DNA of 64,000 nucleotides from Exophiala sp. HKRS030 (taxonomy: Eukaryota; Ascomycota; Eurotiomycetes; Chaetothyriales; Herpotrichiellaceae): NCBI GenBank assembly GCA_023897205.1, contig JAHWDD010000009.1, positions 1,240,001 to 1,304,000 on the forward strand. The letters are read 5' to 3'. The translations under genes and the position numbers were made by a program. The notes below the pieces were generated by a model. It did no database searches. It had not been told where the DNA came from and saw only the letters and a list, made by a program, of their open reading frames with translations. Numbering within the stretch: the first letter of the stretch is position 1; the number at the start of each line of letters is the position of its first letter. Shown here one piece after another: positions 1 to 10,888 of the stretch.

Positions 1-61
1 GCCTGGAACTGCCGTCTGCTCGAGGTCGCGATGATAGGGTACGTGAATCGAGCCCTATTGC

Positions 62-705
62 CTATGATTTGCTTTGCTGTCGATTAGGAACTAATGCATT
101 CGTTGTGCCGAGAGGCTCGACTTACCAGCAAGATCCAGTTCAACACTGCTGCAAGCACCGTCACTATGGCGACCAGTGTTTCTTGTCTTGTCCAAGGTTC
201 TAAACATCTTCTTGTATACCCTTGTGTCCGTTCACAAGCTTGAGCATCAATATCGTGTCTTGGAAAAGGCCATGCGCGATCATGCAAGGAGTTGTACCCG
301 CAGCAGCGGAAGGCATTCTGTACGGCACGAACACCTGCTTCGTTCTTATTCCGGAACATGCGCTTCCGTCAATTTTCCATGTTGCATTGTATCATGTCAG
401 ATGGGGAACCGTATACTGCAGCTACCACCAGGATAATCAATGGGATCAAGGTCGTAAAGTACCAGGCGTATGGATATAGGGTTTCACGGACACCTTTTCT
501 GGCTCGGCCACCCAGTCTTGCCATCAAAGGCATTAAGAAGGGGACTGCTAGTGTTAAGGCGATGTTGAGGACAGGAAGAGCGGATGGGAACGGCAGCGAG
601 TATCGGATGGCTAGTGCCCAAGAGACACTTGGACTGGTCAGGAAACATGTTGCTTATCAGACCAGGAGAGACATACCCCGAAAGGATGATGGCAGCTGTT
701 GCGAC
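62..705 (-). CDS. Tetraspanin (Tsp3-like), 5' end unresolved
   Basis: Integral membrane protein of the fungal tetraspanin family, which organises membrane microdomains. Reading the minus strand, I place exons at 705-677, 633-126 and 76-62, with GT-AG introns between. The spliced frame gives the second half of TM1 (VATAAIILSG), two more hydrophobic segments (NIALTLAVPFLMPLM and TLIPLIILVVAAVYG), a large outer loop with the diagnostic CCG motif (FRCCGYNSLHDRAWPFP), further Cys residues, and a final TM (VAIVTVLAAVLNWILL) just before the stop. The start codon and first half of TM1 must lie in one or more exons above 705. An ATG near 800 (MTGPSKRPLIAGG) is open, but I could not join it in frame. 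Family is confident, gene model is partial. Confidence 0.75.
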
Positions 706-716
706 CTAAGAAAGAC

Positions 717-1419
717 TGAATGTTGGTGAGAAAGACCCTTGTGGATGAGAGATGAATCTGACTGGCAATGCCGCCTGCAATCAAAGGTCTCTTTGACGGG
801 CCCGTCATGCTAAACAGTCCTTTCAATCTTGTCCTTTCAGCTCAATATGGACTTTCGCCGAGTTCTTTTCTGCGAGCTGGTCTCTGAATTGATTGACACA
901 AGTAGGAGAGTTGGAAATCTTGGTTTGCAACCTTCTGATTTCACCACCCCTGTCGATGCCGCACAAAGAGAGGGGTAATGCAGGTGAAAGAATTGGTTGA
1001 CACTTCTATCCCAAGGAATGGCCATGACGATCATGCGCAGGGAACAGAAAGATGGCTGGTTCGACAGAGAACGCGATATTGCATGTGTCTGGCTGAACTG
1101 GCTTCTCTGAGAGCTTTGTGTGCCTTCTTCTAACTGGCATCAATCCTGCGCTCCTGTGACCGACACAATACAGGGATGAATGAAGGTCCATGGTGCCTTC
1201 TCAGACTGATTACCACTGCCGACCAAGGTACCTGCCTCAGCAAGTACACGGTCACAGGGCTGACTGCCTCTCATTGATTGCTCACTCGAGTCTCGGTGAT
1301 GTTCAGCCTGCGGTCGCTTTATTGTTCGTTATCATCGCGTCTTTGTTACATCTCTACCACTTCATATTATATCACTTCATTTCTTCTTGCATCTTTTATT
1401 TTTGACACGGAAGTACACC
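717..1419. other. Intergenic: tetraspanin 5' region and Argonaute promoter
   Basis: Should contain the missing first exon(s) of the tetraspanin and the promoter of the divergent Argonaute gene. Short open frames on the minus strand here have no recognisable protein features. Confidence 0.5.
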
Positions 1420-4400
1420 ATGTCTTCTGGCCGTGGCAGAGCATCTCGCGGCGGCGGCGGCGGCAGCGGTAGAGATGGCCAGTGGGGTAGGCCAGCTCGG
1501 CCAGTTCAACCCAATCCATCTCTCGGCCCAAGGTATGTTGACTACAGATAATGGTTTGCAAACGCTGATCGACCTGCAGACCAGGATCCAGTAAGGCAGC
1601 AGAAGATATGCGTGTTAGACAGGTGGAAGACGATACTCAGGCTGCCCTCGAATCAGTGAAAACAACGAATGCCTCCACCCTTCCCCTGCGGCCTGGTTAT
1701 GGAACGAAAGGAAAACCAACACTCGTGTGGACGAACCATTTCGAATTGAAAGGATTGGTTGATCTCACGGTGTATCGTTACGCAGTCGGTGTTGCTCCAG
1801 ACCGGAACGGACGTACTCCAGGCAAAATGAAACAGCGACAAATCATCCACCTCTTAATTGATGATCATTTCGTCGACCAGAAGCCCAACATCGCCACAGA
1901 TTTCTTCTCTAACATGATCAGCAACATCCCACTGGAATTGCAGAACCCTTATCCAGTGCGGTATCGAGACGAAGGTGACGATGTGCAAGACGATGCCATG
2001 GTGTACCAGGTGTCAGTACAGCCAACGGGAGTCATGCGATTCTCGGATTTGCTGAATTATGTCACTTCTACCTCGGCTGCGGCCGTTCTCGATTCCAAAG
2101 AAGAACTCATACACGTTCTCAATATCATCCTTGGTCACTATCCCAGGTCATCGCCGCGGATTGTCTCTGTCGGATCAAAAAGGTACTTCAGCCTGGACCG
2201 AAATTCGGGTGCATTTGCTGCGAGATCCTTGGGCGCCGGCCTCAATGCTATGCGAGGGCTTTTCACCAGTGCTCGTGCCGCCACTGCTCGGATCCTGATC
2301 AATGCCCAAATCTCACACTGCACCTTCTACGAGGCTGGGCCCTTGGAGAATTTAATCTTCAACTATCAGGAGGTCAATGGTCCTAACAAAGCAAAGCTGG
2401 AAGCGTTCTTGAAGAAGGTCACAGTCTACGCAACTCACCTCAAGAAACGCAAGGGCCCAGGTCGACAGGTGTTCCGCATGAGACAGATTCAAGCATTCGC
2501 TTCACCTCGTGACGGCGAAGGACAACCTCATCGACCACATGTCACCGAATATGGAGCGGGTCCAAAGGATGTCAAGTTCTGGCTAGACAGCGAAAACAGC
2601 TATATTTCCGTTTTTGACTTCTTCAAGAAGGGTGAGTCGCCACAAAGCCATCGCATTGGGATATGCTCTAACGGCGTGCATCAGAATACAACATCGTCAT
2701 CAAGCACACACATTTGCCCGTCATCAATGTTGGAAATAGACAGAGACTCGTGTACCTGCCAGCCCAAGTTTGCCATGTTCGGGATGGTCAAAGTGCCTCT
2801 ATGAAATTGAGCCCAATTCAAACCTCGAACATGATCGGCTTTGCTGTGAAAACACCTGGGGAAAACCAGGATTGGACAGCCGCGCGTGGCGCAGGGCTTG
2901 TCGGTTTCGCACCTGCAAATCAGACCCTGGTATGTTCAGTTGACATCGGTCTTCATATAAGATATTTACTAAGACATGGGCAGGACACATTTGGTCTCAA
3001 GATCAATCCAGAACTAATCTCGGTTCCAGCACGCATACTTGATGGGCCCAAAGTCGTGTACACTGGGAATAATTCCGTCAAGCCCTCCTTCGCAAGCTGG
3101 AATCTCAGAAATGTGCGTTTTTCTGCGCCGATGCCATTGAAGAGGTGGACATTTTTGAGGATAGGAATAGCAGGTCGGCCTGTCCCGTGGGGAGGCCAAG
3201 GCAAGTTCAAACAAGCCATCGAGCAGTTTATGTCGAAGATGGAAGAGCTAGGCATTACCGTGGAACGCCCGTTTGATGGGATAGAAATCTCCGTGACGCC
3301 AGACACCACCCGAGACAAAATCAGAGGTGCTATTGATCAGTTCATGCACTCCGAGAGGCTACCGCCCCCAAACTTCCTCTTGGTGTGTCTGTCACGGAAA
3401 GACACGGCCATTTACAACCAGGTCAAATACACTTGCGACGTCCTGGAGGGCGTGCTAAATATTTGTGTTGCGGAAAAATTCTTCAGTGAGAGGAACGAAC
3501 AGTATCTTGCGTGAGTGCTCTCTATCGCTTTCCCCGACATCCTTCCCCTGCACATCTAACATGTCGCTGTACGCCTGACAACCACACTGACCAAGATTTC
3601 CACTACTAGTAATGTGTGCCTCAAGCTCAATCTCAAGCTAGGCGGTCATAACCATTGCCTTGAGGGCAACAAACTCGGTATCATCGCAGATGGCAAAACC
3701 ATGCTCGTCGGACTTGATGTTACCCATCCATCGCCAGGATCGGTCCGGAATGCTCCGAGCGTCGCCGCCGTGGTGGCCTCTGTTGATCGCTCACTCAGTC
3801 AATTCCCCGCGGAATTGCTGATGTTGCCGTCACGACAAGAAATGATCACAGGCTTGAAGGAGTTGGTCAAGACACGCCTCGTGCTGTGGCAGAAGAACAA
3901 CAGATCCCTCCCCGACAACATCCTGGTGTATCGCGACGGAGTGTCGGAAGGACAATACAGCCAGGTCCTCGAACAAGAAGTGCCCCTTTTCCGCGAGGCC
4001 AGCAAAGAACTATACCCTGCCGACCGAATTAAGGAGGGTTTTCCTCGCATCTGCGTTATCGTTGTCGGCAAGCGGCATCACACTCGCTTCTACCCCACAA
4101 GATCCGAGGATGCCGACCGGATGATGAACCCCAAGAACGGCACCGTCGTTGATCGCGGCGTCACCGAGGCCCGTAACTGGGATTTCTTCCTGCAAGCCCA
4201 CGCCGCCATCAAAGGCACAGCACGTCCGGCGCACTACTACGTCGTGCTCGACGAGATCTTTCGCAGACCTGCTGGTGGAGGTGGAAGTGGGAACATGAGA
4301 CCGCAGTTGGAAAATCAGGTGCAGAACACCGCGGACACGGTTGAAGATCTGACTCATAATCTCTGCTACATGTTCGGTCGTGCTACGAAGGCGGTCAGTA

Positions 4401-4618
4401 TCTGTCCGCCCGCCTACTATGCCGATCTCGCTTGTGAGAGAGCTCGGTGTTATCTGAGCAAGTTTTTCGATCCGGATTCTTCGGAGACGAACTCAATGAC
4501 ATTGAGCGGCAGCAGCACTTCGGGCGAAGGAAAAGGCAAGGACAAGGATCCAATCGATCCGAGCTGTTCTCAGCTGCGTGTCCACGACAATATCAAGAAC
4601 GCCATGTTTTACATTTGA
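1420..4618 (+). CDS. AGO: Argonaute (QDE2-like), RNA-silencing effector
   Basis: Small-RNA-guided RNA-silencing protein. Exons 1420-1532, 1580-2631, 2685-2929, 2984-3510 and 3610-4618 give 981 aa, the usual fungal Argonaute size. The order is: Gly/Arg-rich N-terminus (about 1-30), N domain, ArgoL1 linker (about 240-290, GLNAMRGLFTSARAATARIL), PAZ (about 340-470), L2, then MID/PIWI (about 600-945). The slicer tetrad appears complete: D682 (GLDVTHPSPGS), E723 (SRQEMITGL), D755 (YRDGVSEGQY) and H854 (RPAHYYVVLDEIF). The intron at 2930-2983 is 54 nt, in frame and without stops, so a retained form would add 18 residues next to PAZ. The start is the first ATG, after a pyrimidine-rich leader. No Dicer or RdRP gene lies in the window. 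Confidence 0.95.
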
Positions 4619-5109
4619 TACACCTCGAAATGAGAAACAGCGAGTGGCCACGAGTGATGATAGAGTGAAGGGAGTCGGAAGTCCTGAAGGTTGGACTAAG
4701 TGAACTCATGACCAAAAGGGAGTGTCGGGCGAAAAATGAAGTCAGAATGGACTCTCCTTATGGTCAACTTCAATCAAGGTATGCTTACGATTTGGGATGG
4801 CACAGACTGTTCAGGGGCCTTTCTAGAGATAGGAGCTTGGAACCTGGACTGGGGATTGGTTTTTTGTTTTGTCAATAACACAGACTTTACTTGCTTGGAG
4901 GTAAAATTGTAAATTGGAAGCCAACTCGCTCGTGCTTGTGAGATTTCTCCGAGTTCCTTGTTCTTTCACGATTCGTAATGCATGTCCTTTTGCCTCATCA
5001 CATATTGTGTTTTGCATACATTGTGTTTTCTTGATCTCCCCAGCTCCTTGGTCCACTCGCTGTAAGGTCAATAATACGGGAAGAAAGTGCGTAGGTACTG
5101 GGTAGAGTT

Positions 5110-5112
<3 letters not shown>

Positions 5113-5144
<32 letters not shown>
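5113..5144. repeat. (GA)16 microsatellite
   Basis: Uninterrupted GA dinucleotide repeat of 32 nt, downstream of Argonaute and not coding. Confidence 0.97.
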
Positions 5145-5146
<2 letters not shown>

Positions 5147-5469
5147 CAGCCGACCTCGTGAGTAGTAGAGAGCACCCAACCTGCCTTGGTTACAAACTCC
5201 ATCTAGATTCTCCTTTCCATCTAACTGTATCATCGGGGGAATCAGCCACCGAAAACTTTATGGCTGCGTCTCCTCTGCGAGTTATCGACAGAAGGTGTCG
5301 AGGGAGGACCCTGAAATGGGGCCCCCTTTTCCCCGGGGATCCCGAGTTTCGGTTTCATTTGTTCCAATTGGTTCAATCGGAGTGGCCTGAAAGATTCTGA
5401 CAAATTACGACAAGCCAATCTACTACCCAGGTAGGTAATCTCTTAATTCACGGTGCTCAACTTGACCTT

Positions 5470-5481
5470 CCCCCCCCCCCC
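5470..5481. repeat. C12 homopolymer
   Basis: Twelve consecutive C residues followed by TCC; a likely length-variable site. Confidence 0.9.
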
Positions 5482-8400
5482 TCCACTCTCCAGATAATAG
5501 CCTTTGCCAATATGGGGAGGCGGGAGGTGGTGCTCATTTTAGTCGTATTCTCCCTATCGAGATTCCGCATCGAGTCTTGCACTAGTCAATCACCGACTTC
5601 TCATTGCACGTTCGAGCAGAGTATTGCAGAATGAGATCTCGTCTCGGACATTGACTCAGGAAAACATGAGCGAGAGTTTTGTGGCTTTTCCATGTGTGAC
5701 TGTCGATTCAGAGAGTACATCGTGAATATCTGGAGGCGATGATTGGCCCGAGCACAGTTCACCGATGACCTTGATCACTGGTTATACACAAAGGGCTTGG
5801 TCTTGGATCGCGGCCAAGGTGATGACCTCAATCAGAGGCCCCACAAGGTATTCTTTGCCTTCTCGGCTCTCGGCCTCCTGTATGGTTGTGTCACGCAAAC
5901 AATGTCACCGGCGTCTTGTGTAATCGAGAGACTCATTTGACCAATGACTGACGGTTCACACACCGGATGAAGAGTCTACAATTCTTCAATGTCTTTTTCC
6001 CCAGTGGATGGTTCTCGTATTATTTCCGAAGCGACCAAGGATAAAGTGGGAGGCATTCAAGATTCATCCGGGTCTAGGTAGAATAAAAAGGTGACTGGTC
6101 CAACCAAAGTTCTGCTTCGGGCCTCTGGTTAGGCTGGAGATTCGTTTATCCCCAAAAATTAACATGAGACTCCTCGATCTTGGGACCCCTGCACTTCTGA
6201 GCTGTGTGCCCCAAGTATAGCTAGAGCTCACTGCCTCATGCACACTGGCCATCGAGGTAAGCTGATTGGACTAGACAAAAACGAGGCGTTGACCAAGAAT
6301 CTCGAGATATGCAAGGATCATTAGGATTATCGGCAAGGATTGGCTGTGGAAGTAGGTGGAAAATGTTGTATGAGGTTGAGTTCTGAAGTGAAATTTTTAC
6401 ACAGGTATGACTTTGTAATAGTTCGAGTGCCTACCCTGAGGGAAAAAACCCTCCGAGCCAGAGCAGCTCTACAACAGATCGATTGATGCGAGTAAGCTGT
6501 CTGTTTGTGGACGTTCCTCGTGAAAATTGCACCGGAAATGGCATTTAGTGGCGCATGCCAACTTGCAGTAGGCGAGAATGGTTTAAAGTCTCAGATGTCA
6601 TCAGTCTCAGACGCCTGTTGTGCAGCATCGCTCAGCAGGTGAGATGAGGGCTGCAGTGGCACCGATCTTGGGATTTGTGTAACATGACACCAAGATCGGA
6701 CCAGATCACCGCATGGTCGCTCGGCGTTTTGGCGATTGTTGGAGGTGGACTCCGTATGCACAGTACCATGGAGCTCCCACTGCTGCGATGTCTTCGACAG
6801 CCTGATCAAGTTGACTTCTCGTTCATGATTCGGGCTTGCGTAGAGCACCTCTTTCCCCGGCCCGGAAGCGATGAGAGCGGCGTCAATCATTTGAGATGGA
6901 ACGGGGCTCTCCGTGAATCAGGTGGGCTCGCAGAGAAGATCGGTCCTGCCCGTGTGGAGGTGGTGGACGCGAGGATGGTCAGGCTGGCAGATCGGCTCTC
7001 GCGGATATTGCCTTGACTGCCTGTTCTGTATCACCATGACTCTTGTATTTGCATTTCGAGACATGAAGGGCGTCGTGATGGAGGTAGATCTCTCTCTGTG
7101 TGAGGGTTCAATGTCGCATGATAGAATCCATGCAAGGTCAATGCCTGAAAATAGCAGTTGACATCAATCGAGGCCACGACATGTCGACGTGAGATCAGGA
7201 AAAGTGTCGATTTGGTGGCTTGATCCCGTGTCTTTCTTCTTCCAGGAATGAGCCATGGACATTGCCAGCATCAAATTCAGTCATGACAGGAGCTACAGAG
7301 CGAGTGCCAGTGTCGATGTCGGTGTCAGAAAAAGGGAGCCAAAGGGAGAGCGACTGTGCTAGATGTCGCTGTCTCATCCACCTCGTGACTGTTTATCTGA
7401 CATTAAAACTATTTCATGAGGAAATCTGGTCAACTACCACCCACGTCCATCTCTATTTCTACCTTTCTCTTGATCGGCACCAGAATACTCCATATGTTCA
7501 ATGAATTTGCAATTTGTTTGCGACGTGGCTTATTCCGGCCCTGCATCTGTCAACCGCGGTTCCGCAATTCTTCGCTTGATCCCCGTCCCTGGAGCCTTGA
7601 GGCTGCTGCAAGCCCCTACTAGCACTTCTGCGGCCTGCCCTCGTCTCTCGTATCGTGCTCAACCCACGACCTCTCGGCGTCGACCCACGGAGGCATACCA
7701 CTGCTCCCGTGGTTTTTGCCCTACTGTCCGGTGGTCAGAGTGTGCAGATATTTCTCTTCAGCACCGGTCGCCATGCACAGGTTACACAGATACACCAATC
7801 ATACTTCAAGCGTGTGCCTGTCAGAATGATCTATCAATGTCGGCGATCAGGTCCCAGGACAGTGGTTCAGTGTGATGTCGACCTCGGATCTGTGCTCTTT
7901 GTGAAGCGACCAGCTTTCCGCGGCTGAAGGGGCGGAGGACAAGCCAACCCCGGCACCATACCACACGGCAGACGCCACAATCTTACATCATTTATGCTGA
8001 AACGGGCAGGCAATACCCGATCGCGAATCTACAATCTGCAGCCAAACCACAGATCCATGTCCCAGAGCACCTGGTCTCTCGCCTGTCACCGATGGACGAC
8101 CCCGAACTGGCGTTGACTCTACCACTGGGGTCGATCCACCCACAGCCGAGATGCGAGATTCGTTGCGCTTGGGCGACCCTTTTTGCTAGAGGTGGGCACT
8201 GCCTCCTGTGTGAGTAGGTGGCACACTGTTCTATCAACACGGCGGTCAGCTGTCACCGCCGGTTCCCTTTGTGGCGGTCTTCTTTTGGTTAATGATCCAT
8301 TATGGTTTGTCTACCACATCTATCCATGTTCATCTGGTCATGCAAGTGGCGTAGGCTGCCCAAGTCCATAGGCATACATCCTAGCATACGATCTAGCTAC

Positions 8401-9044
8401 TAGTCTTTGTGGCAAACGGGTCTCTCACTATCTCCTCCCTATGGGTGCCTTTACAGCCTTTGAAGACGAATCGGAAGGTGTCGATTGGCACTTGACTTGC
8501 GCCCTCACACTGCCCACAGATGCCAAAGTCGGATTCACCCAGCGCCATTTGGCTTCGGTTCCTCGTTTTGTCACGAGAGGACCCTTCACATCCTGAACCG
8601 GTGGAGACGTTGCCCAACAATTGAGCAGAACTCAGGAATTGCGATACAATATCTTTCGAACACGAGTCCTTATCCATAACTTCTCGTCAGTACCAAGAGT
8701 CATATCACGTAGACACCAGGATACGAGTTCCAAGTGTCCAAGTCATACCTGCAGAAGTACAATGCATCACATTTCAGTATTGAAGGGCTAAAGTCCTTGA
8801 AGTCATCGACACATATTGGAGGAGCCGCCACCGCTTTGTTCCAACCCTCTCCAGATCAAACACAAACATCTCAGGCTTGATTGATCAGAGTACACCAAAG
8901 GTGCAGATTAACAACCACGTGATGCAGAAGACTACTAATCGCTACCAGGTATCGATCTCGCCTTTTCCCAGTTTCGGAGAGTGATACTCTTTAAAGACGG
9001 TCCTCGACTCCATCTCCGCCCTCGATTGCTATTTGCACTGCTTC

Positions 9045-9677
9045 ATGGAGCTCGCAATCGGACCACCCTCCAGAATTGCTGCTGGAGTGCCGATCGAGTC
9101 ACCCATCGTTGTGACATTTGCTGCTGCCAAGCCGGAGAACTACAAGACGAAGGACGAGAGCGACGATGATTTCGAAGACGTTGAAGGGATGATGATTGCT
9201 GACTTTGATGGAGTCTGGGTGCTGGTCTCTCTTACGACACCACAGATGGACCAGAGCTTGGCTCCGCCACGAACAGATCTGCTGCGTGGTAGAACAGCGG
9301 ACTCTATACATGCTATCAGCCAGGAGCAGGAAGGGGACATTCCTACACTTGCCTATGCAACCTTTACGGACATCGTCATAACCGAGCCCGGGCGGTACCG
9401 AATCAAGGTGTACATCATCGACATGAATAGGTAAGTCGCATTGATGAACGCTCTGGGGGCGTTCTGATCATGGTACACAGAACTTTCATGCAACAAGCGG
9501 ACGGCGAACCCACAATTCTACCTTGCCTGTATTCGCCTGTGTTTGAGGTGCTGGAAGAGAGCGAACAGGACACTTGTGGTAAGACGATCCACCTTTGTGT
9601 GAAGCAAGCTGAAGTCCACAGACACGAAAACACTGGAAAAGCTGGAAAAGTTGAGATCGATTGGAGTGAAATGTTAG
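9045..9677 (+). CDS. Small velvet-domain-like protein
   Basis: Probable velvet-fold protein, a fungal regulator family of development and secondary metabolism. Exons 9045-9430, 9481-9578 and 9622-9677 give 179 aa. The features are velvet-like in order: PPSRIAAGVPIESPIVVTF near the N-terminus, the block PPRTDLLRGRTADSIH, the strand TFTDIVITEPGRYRIKVYI, and a C-terminal TKTLEKLEKLRSIGVKC resembling the closing helix and strand of velvet domains. Two points are uncertain. Without the last intron (43 nt, short) the frame runs to 9703 and gives 202 aa. A 5' exon at 8922-8948 (MQKTTNRYQ) can also splice in frame to 9051. I see no other domain. The family call is by pattern, so moderate. Confidence 0.55.
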
Positions 9678-10888
9678 ATGGCGAGACGGAGGCTCTGAGA
9701 TGAGACAATACCCACATTTTCGGCAAGTCGTTTTTCAAATAGTCCAATATGCCCTCACCGAAATGGCTGTCATGGAGGGGGGAATTGTGTGGAATAATAC
9801 TCGTAGTACGCAGCAAAATAAGCAACCCGCTGAACAGGAGGCACACTTGAATCAATCCAGACTGGACCACAATGATCATAACAATTTCAATATCCTTCGA
9901 TCCGCTGTTCGGGGCTATGCGCCTTCTTTTCTCTATTTTTTAGAGTAGAGCTCAGCAATGAACAAAGATATGTTGCAGAGCACTTGCTATGAACCACACT
10001 GTCCGGAGATGACAAGATATGCATCAGTTTGTTAATTGGCGTGAGACAAGGTCATCGGCCTCGTCAGCCCAGTCTTGGATGGGGATCTGAATCTTGGCCA
10101 GGTCGGGAGATCAAAGCACGAGAAGGGGTGACATTGGGAACCTTGTGCTGGGAGTTGAAGTCGTATTTATGAGAAATGATTCATCATGGTTCGTTTTGGG
10201 TCCAGCTAATACGGAGTATATGCAGGGTCATTGACGTCGAGGTCAATTGAGCACGGATAATACCGCTGAGGAGCATTTATAAAGTTAGTAAGCGAAGGAC
10301 CCATCGGTCGACTTGCCCTTAATCATGATCTTTAAAGACGGTAAATGCCCTAAGCGAGTTAGTCTAGAGGCAGAAGGTTAGTAACCGGAGGCCCTACAAA
10401 AGTGCCTGGAAGATTTCTTGATTGGTGAACGATCCAGACTTGATCTGCCACTTCCGGGCGCTAAATCGGGGTCCAGCCGCCTGGATTAAACAGGAACAGG
10501 CTTGATCTCACAGCGTCTCAGGTACTCAGGGCGCCCCACGCCCACTGAGGCCTGGATGGCCAAAGCCCCTCAGCTGCTTATGTATGGCACTTCTTCGGTG
10601 GGTGCTCCATCTGCCTGCGCGCCTGAGAAGGTGCCCTTGTCTTTTTGTAACCCTTCACAGTCAGTCACTTCACAACAAATGCGCATTCTATCCTTCACCA
10701 CCACATCCTTCCACAGCGACAGAGAATGTCTGCTGACAAGCTAGCACCGACTGATCCACTGTTCCTGTCTAACCAAATTATGAGTCTTCACAGCGCCGCC
10801 TCGCCTGTCCCATGCGCCCGCTAGTGAAGCAGACACCACGCTCAGGGCATCACTTGTCGTCTCACCTTTTCCCTCCTTCTCACGCATC
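9678..10888. other. Intergenic, upstream of kinase gene
   Basis: No gene recognised. Holds one copy of the TACGGAGTA motif at 10210-10218 and a pyrimidine-rich stretch just before the kinase start codon. Confidence 0.6.
10210..10218. repeat. TACGGAGTA nonamer (representative of about 11 copies)
   Basis: Dispersed 9-bp motif, in either orientation, at 10210, 13356, 19653, 28951, 29457, 32803, 32858, 40902, 47206, 60071 and 60284 (start positions). All lie outside the coding exons proposed here. Found by eye, so the count is a minimum. Confidence 0.85.

Larger units (their letters stand above)
4619..9044. other. Long gene-poor interval
   Basis: About 4.4 kb with no coding region I can support. 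Open frames up to about 125 codons (for example near 7501-7875 and 6675-7016) show no domain, signal peptide or conserved splice structure. It contains a (GA)16 microsatellite and a C12 run. The far right end (8922-8948) may hold a short 5' exon of the velvet-like gene. Confidence 0.6.

Noticed and set aside
6591..7016. Overlapping open frames of about 100 codons on both strands
   Set aside because: Mirror-like open frames on both strands without motifs are expected by chance in this GC range.
7501..7875. 124-codon plus-strand open frame in the gene-poor interval
   Set aside because: Composition is shuffled-looking, it overlaps several similar-length frames, and nothing is recognisable.
8451..8597. 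Small open frame starting MGAFTAFEDESEG
   Set aside because: About 50 codons, no conserved feature, no clear promoter or intron context.
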